Below, in pieces: positions 1 to 9,900 of a DNA stretch of 64,000 nucleotides; within the stretch, counting starts at the first letter, position 1; each line of letters begins with the position of its first letter. Source of the DNA: Chromobotia macracanthus. Taxonomy: Eukaryota; Chordata; Actinopteri; Cypriniformes; Botiidae. Below the pieces are notes generated by a model. It was given only the letters and a program-made list of their open reading frames with translations. It ran no database searches and had not been told where the DNA came from. The stretch is taken from positions 11,641,001 to 11,705,000 of the forward strand of contig JAZGTH010000007.1 of assembly GCA_036877525.1 (NCBI GenBank), in the 5' to 3' direction. The translations under genes were made by a program, and so were the position numbers.

Positions 1-1599
1 GCATTATAATAATAGCTACTCTGTCTAGTGTCTGGCTGTAATAAGAAGTCCCCTCTGTGTGTATTTGAAAATCAGCTGTAGGTTTTCTTTTCTGCTGTAT
101 GTTTTATTTTCAGATAGTTGAGCTGGATCATGTAATCCCTCTGAAATACTGGTAAGCAGCGAAATGTAGTTACATTTATTAGCTTCTAAGAACTCCTATA
201 TCTAGTTGAAATTCAAGTTTACAAATAACTAAGAATGTGACTATAGCATACAAGAAAATTTGCGACTTTTCAAAGGCATGTTTTTGTTTTCAGCTCTTCG
301 AAAGTTCTTTGATTGTTACCACAAGATTTAGTCATCTTATTCAGACAAACTCATATTTCATGGTTTAGTCTTTTTTTTTTTTTTCCTTGATTCTCAGGGT
401 TTCTTGAGTGCTCTGAGTACTCAAACATATATCGACCCGGTGTGGATTTTAGACTTAAGATCATATGTACACAATATTAGCTAACAGCATACCCTGATCT
501 AACTAACATCTGCAATACTACAAATGACAGTTTTTTGGCTATGCACATTCTGTTGCATTTCTGTAGACTTTAAAACAATATGTGTTGTTAAAAGCTATAC
601 AATGTATTGTAATTGCTATACAAATAAATGTGAATTAAATTGACTATATTTTCTCTTTTGTCTTCATCTTAGGTTACTCTTTCATTGGAATAGTATAAAA
701 GGAGACCTACATCAACATGAAAAGGTTAAAAGCATTACCCAAACCAAATCTTGTGTTTTAGATGGATTAAGATGCAGCTATCACACTTGTCAAATTTTTT
801 TGTATGTTGTTTTATAAACCACTGCTTCAATGAATGAATCAGTTGAAAAATTACTTGAAGGATGAATATTTAAATTAACAAGGTTTTACAAATGTAATAC
901 CATGTTGTCTTAAATAGCTGTATTTAAGCAGAGAGCATAGCAAATGGTTAAATCCTAAAGCTATACCATTAAATAACAAAACATTGACAGCATGCCAACA
1001 ATTTTACTTTGATTCACAAACCTGCCTGTTTTATCACATGCATTTTGTATCCACACTCAGAGAATGTCAGGAATTTAATCTTAATTTATTCACCTTTGTT
1101 AAACAATTGCATAGTTTTAACATTGGCTTATTTACCTTCTGTTAAAAAAGTGTCAGACTTTACACTTAAAATATTTTCAGGTTGTTTTTTCTCAGTGTTA
1201 GCTAATACTCATAGAAGACATGCATTCCATTGTGTTTAGTGTGCCAGTTACACATGTTAATTTCAGTACATGTTGTACCAAACCTAACAGAATAAAAATA
1301 TATTGGTAAATACCGGTTCACATGTGAATTGTTAGCCAGCAAATTTACAGTAGGTCATCTTTTTATTTTCTGACATAATCTACAGAAAGTGTAACTTATT
1401 TATATTCACATTAAGGCATTTGATTGAACTTTTAGTGTTAGAAAGTTTTCTGCTTTAATGTTCATTGTTACTTTTCCATTTGTTGAATTGAACTCCATTT
1501 AAGTTTTGACTTTATCACACTGTTTAAAAACCCCTTTCTTACACACACAAACCAATTTTATTGTGAACACATTGTGTTATTGTGTTCTATGAACATGTA

Positions 1600-2260
1600 A
1601 AACTTCCTCAGGGAAGTTGGAGTGGGACCTTGTGAGCTACGGTTCCCCCCTCACCGTTCACAAGGTAGAGGAGGACCTCAGTATGATGCCCAAGCCCACC
1701 ACAGACCACAAGTGTGAGCAGCCAGAGTCACCCACAGCATCCGTTCTGAAGCCAGAGCCAGCAGTATCTATCCCACAGTATCTGTCCTGATCGCAGCCAA
1801 TCATATGTTTTCTTTAGAATTACACTCCTGCTGAAATATCCACATCTGAGCTTGCTGAGGAGCACTGGCTTATTGAGCATCCACCCTCATTCCTGCCCCT
1901 GAAACTCCACCCTGTATCCTGCCCACCCCATTGTTTACTGCTGAAATTACTCCTGGTCCTGCCTAGCTTCTTGGTTCCCTCGTCTATGCTGGTCCTGCCC
2001 AGCTCTGCAGCGCCCCCTTGGACTTCCAGATCCGTTGGCTCCACCGCTATCCGTCGACCCCCTGGCTCCACCCCAAAGTCTCACCAGCTCTCCGCCATGG
2101 CTCCTCCCTCCATCAGCCCTGCCCTGGTACTCCTCTCAGCTGGCCTCCCCCCTGCAATACTGCAGCTCCATGCCCACATCATATACCTCCTCCCTTCTCC
2201 TTAGGTTCTGTTTGTCATGTGTTTTTCTTTATGTTCCTCTTAATTTAGTGATTTATCTTT
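1600..2260 (+). repeat. Proline/serine-coding GC-rich repeat remnant
   Basis: A GC-rich island in AT-rich surroundings. It reads in fragments as VEEDLSMMPKPTTDHKCEQP and APPWTSRSVGSTAIRRPPGS. Such Pro/Ser-rich stretches occur in dispersed fish repeats. No intact frame is present. Confidence 0.3.
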
Positions 2261-2356
2261 ATTTTTTTTAATGTACATTATCTAGTGATTTATCTAGTTT
2301 TCATTAGCTCCTTCCCCATTGCCTGACTATGCATTTTTTTAACAAAGATGAATAAA

Positions 2357-2623
2357 TTAAGGGTGTCCTCACACTAGGCATGGTTGCCTTGAATGTGCCT
2401 AAGCGTGATTGTATACTCAAATTAAGCTATTTAAAAAATGTACAGTTTATACAGTAATAGGAGGTGTAATAGAATAGAAGGTGTTTGTTGTTATAATAAT
2501 GAATAGCTGTTTTGTGCTCTGGCATGGTTGATGATTACACTACATGGGAGCCGAGCCCAGTTAAACTGTGCTCTGGTCCACCTCTTTAAGTGGTTCAGAG
2601 TGCCTAGTGTAAGTACACCTTAA
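2357..2623. mobile_element. Small TTAA-flanked MITE
   Basis: The ends are inverted (CTCACACTAGGCA near 2368 and TGCCTAGTGTAAG near 2601) and the element is bounded by TTAA on both sides. TTAA target duplications are typical of piggyBac and Kolobok elements. It is too short to code. Confidence 0.6.
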
Positions 2624-3249
2624 GATATCCCTGAAATTCTTTGGGTGCAGATACAAAAGCATGTGATAAAACAGGCAGTCAAAAAGAGTGAAATTGTTAG
2701 CATGCTGGCAGTGAGAGATCCATGTTGTGTTATTTCATGGTATAGCTTTAGAATAACCATCTGCTAAGCTTTCTACTTCAAGTGCAACTATTTATTAAGA
2801 CAACGTGGTATCACAGTTGAAGAATTTCGCCGAATGAAATATTCACCATTAAAGTAATTAGATATTTTCAACGTGTTCATTTATTGAAGCAGTGGTTTAT
2901 ATAAGAACATACAAAGCAAATTGATGAATGTGATAACTGCATCTCAAACCATTTAAAATGCATGAAATTTGGTTTGGGCAATGCATCTGACCTTTTCATT
3001 TTGATGCAGGTCTCCTTTTATACTACACCAATGAAAAACCTAAGATGAAGAAAAAAGAGAATATATATGTTTGACAGTACTCCGAGAGCAAGGTAAAGAC
3101 TAACAACAAAAACACATTTTTCCCTGAATAAAATGACTAAACCTAAAAACATTCATGCTGCCTTGCTACCCTATATGCTACCTTGAACTTTTTAAGAGCT
3201 GAAAACAAATGTTATCCTGGTAGCTCTTGGAAGAGTATGTTCTGAACAT

Positions 3250-4090
3250 TGTAAACCCAATTGATTTAAGTTTTCAAGCAACCTTTGAATGACTTGTGGG
3301 TTAAAGTAAATGTGTCTAACAGCTGGACCCTAGAAATTCACTAAATTACAAAGATTTAGACATCAAAAGACAGCTGATAACATGATCATACCCCTAGCCA
3401 CAAGCTTGCCTCGAACACAAGGCCTATTCAAACACCCTGCTAGTGTGACACATTCAATGTTAAAAAAGATTTGATTGATTGTGAGATTGTTTGACTGGGG
3501 TGCTGGGGTTTAAGCAATGCAAACAACTTGTATTTTAAACAGGATTATGATGGTTGTATCATTAAATTTCAATTTAAAATGAAATGGTCTTTACAACTCT
3601 TACACAGATTTATAGTAAGAAACAGTCTAAAGCGGTGATAAAAAATTATTGTACAAGTACATAGAGTGAAGAGTTTATCTTGTTCTAAATATAAAGGTTA
3701 CCTAAAAAGATACTTTGTGACAACCCAAGGAGTCACCCAAAAGAGTCTTTGTGTCTAGATGTTCATAGCATCACACCTCAAATACACACCCACACACACA
3801 CACAGGATTTTCTCACCCTCATATGTCAGGCAGATAAACATAATTGTTTAAAACAATGCTTAACATTTATTTTTCAAAATTAGTTTTTGCAACCTTATAC
3901 AGATTTATCTTTAGATTTAGTTTAAAAGTTAACACTTTAAAAAATAAGAGAATGTGAATGATTTTTTTTCTGGTTTCCATTTGTAAAAGTTTTACAAAAG
4001 AGTCCAAAGATGCACCCAAAAAGATTCCTTGGCTGACCAGATATATTGAGAGTTGTTAACACAAACCAGGATTATGGTAGCATTATCTTT
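3250..4090. other. No gene seen
   Basis: AT-rich DNA with no supported frame. A short CA run lies near 3790-3804. Confidence 0.6.
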
Positions 4091-4099
4091 TCTTTTTTG

Positions 4100-4130
4100 T
4101 ATATGTATATATATATATATATATATATAC
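4100..4130. repeat. (TA)n microsatellite
   Basis: Alternating TA over about 30 bases. Confidence 0.9.
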
Positions 4131-4330
4131 TGATAATGATGACCACAACCGTGTTTTCTTTACTTTCCTTGTTAAATAATATTTGGTTCAGGTGATAACT
4201 TAATCAGTACTTCATTAAGCAGTATGAGATGTGCCTGTGTTGGAATTCAACAGACACTGGAATGGAATGGCTGCTATAAATGTAGAGATGCTGTTTAAAA
4301 AATTGGAGCGGCCTTAAGTTTTTTCCAGAA

Positions 4331-4352
4331 CTGTGTGTGTGTGTGTGTGTGT
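4331..4352. repeat. (GT)n microsatellite
   Basis: Eleven GT units, immediately before the L2 3'-end fragment. Confidence 0.9.
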
Positions 4353-4354
4353 AT

Positions 4355-4880
4355 GTGTATAATAAAACCTTGGGAGAAACCAGGCTCAACCAGGAGGTCC
4401 AGTTCTCCTCTGGCACGTTAAAGCTGCAATTCAGGAGAGAATGGGGAGCTGATAACACTGATTTATAATTTTAAATTAAATTATAAATTGTCTGGTCTGA
4501 TTTTGTGATGTGTCAGGCACTGAGGAATTTTACAAACAGATGGCAACAGAAGCGTAATGTTACTAATTGCAGCTATAACGTCACACAGGCAGGGAACTAA
4601 AATGTAGAGTCTAACTGAGCTGGAGTAAGTAGATAATAGGAAGTTTAATTAAGAAGTCCATCAAATTCCCACTGATTTAGGGTGATCTTGGTTATGGATA
4701 TAATCCTTATAATTAGTATAAGGATCATCAACTAGCTGACCTGGAAATGGGACTAGTGTCAGGTGAAACTGGAGCTGAGTCGGTCTGTTTCAGATCATTC
4801 CATCCCATCTGGTCTGGATGTTTACTATGTGTAGGCTAGATTAAAGAGGGGATTTAAACTGATTTATATCTAGATTTAAA
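4355..4880 (-). mobile_element. L2-type LINE 3' untranslated fragment
   Basis: It matches, in the same relative order, 52224-53249 (same strand) and the reverse of 63370-63930. Shared blocks include GGCAGGGAACTAAAATGTAGA, GTAGATAATAGGAAGTTTAA and ACTAGCTGAC.TGGAAATGGG. In the 63-kb copy this sequence follows a LINE reverse transcriptase, which identifies it as the LINE 3' region. Confidence 0.7.
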
Positions 4881-5141
4881 CTGACATAGTCTCTCTGTCC
4901 CCCAGACAACACTGGGAAATTCTGTTTTTTATCAACTACTGGAATTTTTACGTGAAGGACTGTAATAAGACAGGAGCTTGCTCAGGTACTGAGGAGCAAA
5001 ACCATTCAGGTCCTTGTAGGTAACCATTCATATTAATAATCATCACTGCTATGATATTGACAGCTGTCAGTTAATGCTTTATTTAAAAGTTGGCAAATCT
5101 GGAGCTTTTTAAGAATAGCATTTTAAGAATGTCATCAAAAT

Positions 5142-5710
5142 TTACACATAGAACAGTATTAAATCTGAAGCATTACGAAAATGAGATCCTGTCACATGTT
5201 GTGAAACCCCAATAGAGTTTAAAATGTCTTTGAAAGCCAACCCCAATGCGTCCTTTTCATTATAAACATGCATGTTAAAGTCACCAACAATTAGGACTTC
5301 TTCTGAGACCAATACTATTTCTGATAAAAAGTCAGCAAATTCTTTGATAAAGTCTGTGTGGTACCCTGGTGGCCTGTATACAGTAGCCAGTAAAAAAGTA
5401 CAAACTCGGTTTATCATTTACATCAGATTAAATAATACTGAGCACCATTACTTCAAAAGTATTGTATCTGAAATCACTGTTTCAGATCATTGTTATTTCT
5501 GAAAACACTGAAGCCACTAAACATGGCAAATAGTGCATGTAAGTCATGGCATCTTCTCCAGTTATTGTTACGTGTTGATTTATTTAGACTTACCACAATA
5601 GTTTGATGAACTTTACATGCAGCAGTACATTCATGGCATACCGAATGCCCAATGCCCCCTGCTGCCCTGACCCAACTTTGGCTCATAATTGAGGGTGACC
5701 TCATTTTACC
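5142..5710 (-). mobile_element. L2-type LINE endonuclease fragment
   Basis: The minus strand encodes LLATVYRPPGYHTDFIKEF, LIVGDFNMHV and LNSIGVSQHVTG...SDLIL. These are the APE-type endonuclease motifs of non-LTR retrotransposons (YRPP, GDFN, LDLI). Frames break upstream near 5420-5700. The 3' UTR fragment at 4355-4880 lies just downstream in the same orientation, but no reverse transcriptase lies between them. Confidence 0.8.
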
Positions 5711-6875
5711 TTTTACAAAAAGGGTTTCTTCCTTGATAGCTGATAAAACAAGTACACTTTTATCACCTAATAAGAACCTTTTTTTTTACTGAAATTTGCA
5801 CACATTTTTTCTTTTACACAAGTTTTGCGCTAATCCTAAAAATTGCTGCAAACATTTATAAACTTGTGAAATAAACCACACAGATCAACAAATCAAATAC
5901 TTTTTCAGTCTGTAATTTCATAATCAGCATGAGAGAATCAGTACTCTCTCTTCATGCATGTGTATGGATCAGCATGTAAATAATCAGCACAATCAGCCTC
6001 CCCCAACCTATTCTCAGAAGGTAAATAACGGTTTTAGAAACAAGATTCACTTTATCAGGACTTAGTCTTTTGATATCTTCAATGTAAGATATCTTCAACT
6101 TACTTTGAACTTACTTCAGAGTAAGTACTGCAAAGTAGTTATGAATTGCATCTTTCTGAAGGTATATTCAAAAACAACTATAAATATAATTCAACACATG
6201 ATTACTTGCTGTGATTACAAGTGTATATAGTATAATCATGTATAATATGACATAGGCCTATACCTGGTTTACTGGAGTGTTTGTAAGACGGTTCTTTGTT
6301 AAACTGCTTTGAAAAATACATACTGCCAAAAAACACTATACAAGCATTGAATGGAGTTGCAGGGATAGTTTTAGCAGTGGATGTCTTTACCTGGGGGAGG
6401 TTGCCGGGGGGGAACAGACACCCGCCCCGGGTGGCTATGCTTTATAGTGTAGGATGATGTTTTGGCTGGTTAATAGTCCACTCAAGTAACCAGTTTCAGT
6501 ACCCTAGGAACCAATAAGCCATATCTTGGCATTAGAACACTGTAGAGACAAAGCTTGAAAAGACAACTTGTCTTAATTTACAACAACTCTCATGTTTCCT
6601 TAAGCACCCAAAATTCATCAACCCCCACATGGCATTTTGCATGGGGAGTGCAACTATAACGACTTAAAATGCTGCAACTGAGTGAGAGAGAGACAGAGAT
6701 TGCCTTTCTGGGCAGGAATCTGCCCAGAAAGGTTATACTTTTATCTCTCTTTTTTGAAGAGGCTTGTTTAAAAAATGCAAAGCAAACCGAATAAAAAGAT
6801 AATGATGAGCTACAGCTACATGGAGGTAAGTGTGCTTGACTTTTAAACAGACAATTGTGTTGTTCCACTCTGCAG
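5710..6875. other. Intron / no gene seen
   Basis: No supported coding exon or recognisable transposon. A G/C-rich patch is present near 6390-6430. Presumably this is intron of the ptgfrn-like gene. Confidence 0.5.
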
Positions 6876-6983
6876 GTCCAGTATTCAACATATCTATTCA
6901 GTCAGATACCAGTAAGGTGTTGCTTGGGGACACAGTCAAAATGAAGTGTGTTATGTCCACAGTGGGTGCAGTTCCAAACACTG
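6876..6983 (+). CDS. ptgfrn: ptgfrn-like exon: start of last Ig domain
   Basis: A 108-nt exon with acceptor CTCTGCAG and donor GGTAAGTG, phase 1 at both ends. It encodes the A-B strands of the last Ig domain and the first Ig cysteine (VKMKC). The domain is split across two exons, unlike the cd101 domains downstream, each of which is a single exon. Confidence 0.85.
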
Positions 6984-9900
6984 GTAAGTGCTGTTTGTGT
7001 ATATTACTACTCAGAAGCACCTTCATAAGGAATCCTACAAAACCCTGGTCACATTTCACTATAAAATAAAAAGCCTATTTTTAGAATAATCACTTTTTTT
7101 ATTGTGACTGCCATAATACAATACTTAATATAACAATTTATGCTGATTAAAACACACAATCAAATAAAGTCAGTACAACATAAATGTCATTCACAAATAC
7201 TTCACAACTTCTATAATGTTAAACAATAATTTATATTGGCAGTTGGAGGAAGCAGTGATTGTGAGTTCAATAACCACGTTTAACCACCATTCGACAGCTG
7301 CTTTCAGCTTATTTATCAGCTTAGAATGTTCACCCTCTTATCTATCTGCCTTTTTTCTCAGAAGCCACATGCTGTTGTTTGTTTTGTTTAATGTAATTTT
7401 TGGATGTGGTTATTCACAAACAATATTGTAAACTAATGCCTTGATTTTAAAATTACCTCCACTTTGCCCCAGGTCACTTCCTGCTTTTCAGTAACGGCCT
7501 CTTTTCCTTTTCTTTAAATGCTTTCGCTTTATAGGTACTCATAAATATGTGTACAGTTACATAAGGTAGAAAATTGAATTCATAATAAATGCTCAGAAAT
7601 CTATCTGTCAAGTTCTCTTGAAATCAGTGCAATTAATTTTGTGTGAGGAACGAACAAAAATCGATACCAAGGGGGCTTGGTATTGGCCCCTGGTTTGGGG
7701 CACAAGATGATGGTCAAATATCAAACATGTATGCACCTGTACAAAACTTGGTATGTGTATTGGCCTTGTCAGCCTGAACTTTTGCACACCCATTAGCAGG
7801 ATGTCAGCCATTTTAGATTTTCTGAAAAGTGCATGTCATGAACTTGATGTCATGAATACTTCTGGGGATTGTATGTGATGATTATGTCACCAAATTTAGT
7901 AAGCATCATGCCAACTTTGAGGGTGCAAAATTGTAAAGGAATTTTTGATATCTCGAACAGCGTTGCCACGGCAAAGCGATAGATTTATGGTGAAAAATGG
8001 GAAACAGGAAGTTGCTCATCTGCTCTGTGAATTGAGCGATTTTATTAACTTGAGTTGTATGTTTGGTCCTGGGGACTGAAGATGACATAGGCTGTGTTTA
8101 CACTGCAAGTCTTAATGCTCAGATCCGATCTTAAGTCCATGTCCAATATTTTGTCCCACCTGTTTACACTTACACCCTACATCTGATGTGCATTTACATT
8201 AATCTCCCGGCCAAAAAAAAAAAGTTAACTCTTATGAGCGCCTTGTTTGACACTCAAATTGTAAATGGACTTTTGCTAATTCATCTGTTCAAAAGTCGTC
8301 AAAAGTACACCCAACAGTAATTAATCAGACAAAAGCGAAAGCTTTTTTTTAATGCTGCCATCATAATGACAGCTTTAATGCTTTCCACATCTATGTCACG
8401 ATAACTCCACATTTCCTTATAGCCTCCTTATATTTGGCTTTAATTCTCTTTATTTTGGGTTTGGTACAAATAATGACATTCAACACAATCCGTCATGGAA
8501 CAGTGATGTTAAAGCCAAAGTGAATCAGATATGTGTGTTTAGACACAAATCATACTCAGGTCACTTTAAATTTTCACAAGCCATGGTAATCTGAAATTAA
8601 AAAAACAACCAGATGGATTGCAACAGAATGGAATCTAGAAAATTTGAGATACATTTGTAAAACTATTTTAAACTTGACACAGTATGTTATAAAAGTTGGA
8701 TCTTTTGCAGAACCAAAGCATAAAACTTGAACAGTATTCTTTTGCTGCTGATATTTCACTGATATTTCATCATGAAAGGTACATCTAGTTCTCATGAATA
8801 ATTTGTTGCTTTTAACTCTGTCTGCCCCACAGGTGATTTGGCATTTGACATAAACTGGTTCCAAAGTTCGGAGAGAGTTGTAGATAAAGGAGTCGCACCT
8901 CTCATCAGCATGGACCGCTGGGGAGTGGTGAAGAAGACTGGTTTGAATGACAGCACTGGAAAGTGCAGCCTGGAACGCACTGATCAGCAGACATTTGTCC
9001 TCAATGTGTATAAGACCCTGGATGAAGATGTGGGAGAATACTACTGCACTGCTACACCCTGGCTCCTGTCTGCTGCTACTGGAGAATGGACCAAGGGCCA
9101 AGACCTCACCTCTGCTTCTGTTTTTCTTTCTGTAAAAGTAGAATGTAAGGATCTATTTCTAGTACTCTATTTCTATTCTATCTGAAATTGTGTGGAGTTT
9201 TAACAGTTCTGGTTCTGTTCCATTTATGATTCTGGTTCTTTAATGATTCAGATTTATTACTCATTATGTACTTGCAAAATCATTCCAAACCATTAAAAAT
9301 GTTTATATGACTGTTTATGTGATATTATATCCGCTATACTTCAAGTCTTCTGAAGAAAATGCGGAATTCGAATGAGATTAAGAGCTGTAGTGGATTTTTT
9401 ATAATTTTTACTTTTTTTGTAGTAAGTAGGTAATCAGAATGTGTATCTATTGTAATGTATTTAGTTTTACGTCATAAGAACCAACAATATATATATGGTT
9501 TACATATAGTGTGACATATAGTATAGTATAGCGTGACATAAGCAAAAAATTGTAATGGTTATTTTTCCAGTGCAAATGCAGTAGTGGGAAATTCACCATG
9601 GTGGGTGCATTTACATAGTCTTCGCAGGGATCAAACCACATGCTCAAAATTCTAAACATTGTTAATTGCCAGAAAAGTTGAAAACGAGAAATGCATTGAC
9701 ATATTTTCATGACAGCAGAAGAGATGATTAATGCATATTTTATTGTGGTATTCTGGTAGCATCAGTTGAAAAATCCAAAACTATTACAGTAAATTATTAA
9801 TTCCCTTCTGTTACTCACTTGACATTTGTCAATGTAGTGACACTAGGGGATTGACCTTGGGAGAACAATCACTCTGCTTCTTACTAGAAAATGCCAATAA

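Larger units (their letters stand above)
270..3250. repeat. Long inverted duplication
   Basis: The left arm (about 270-1070) and right arm (about 2640-3250) are inverted copies. Shared landmarks include TTTTCAGCTCTT..AAAGTTC, TTCATCTTAGGTT..TCATTGG, AAAGGAGACCT.CATCAA and CTGCCTGTTTTATCACATGC. The left arm carries about 190 extra bases (about 440-640). The 1.6-kb centre holds the region at 1600-2210 and a TTAA-flanked MITE. Confidence 0.7.

Noticed and set aside
114..151. A 38-nt exon-like stretch (IVELDHVIPLKY) with TTTTCAG before and GTAAGC after
   Set aside because: Splice signals alone are common by chance. No neighbouring exon or protein family could be linked to it.
8574..9101. A 175-residue minus-strand open frame
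   Set aside because: It is the antisense shadow of the ptgfrn-like Ig exon and its flank.
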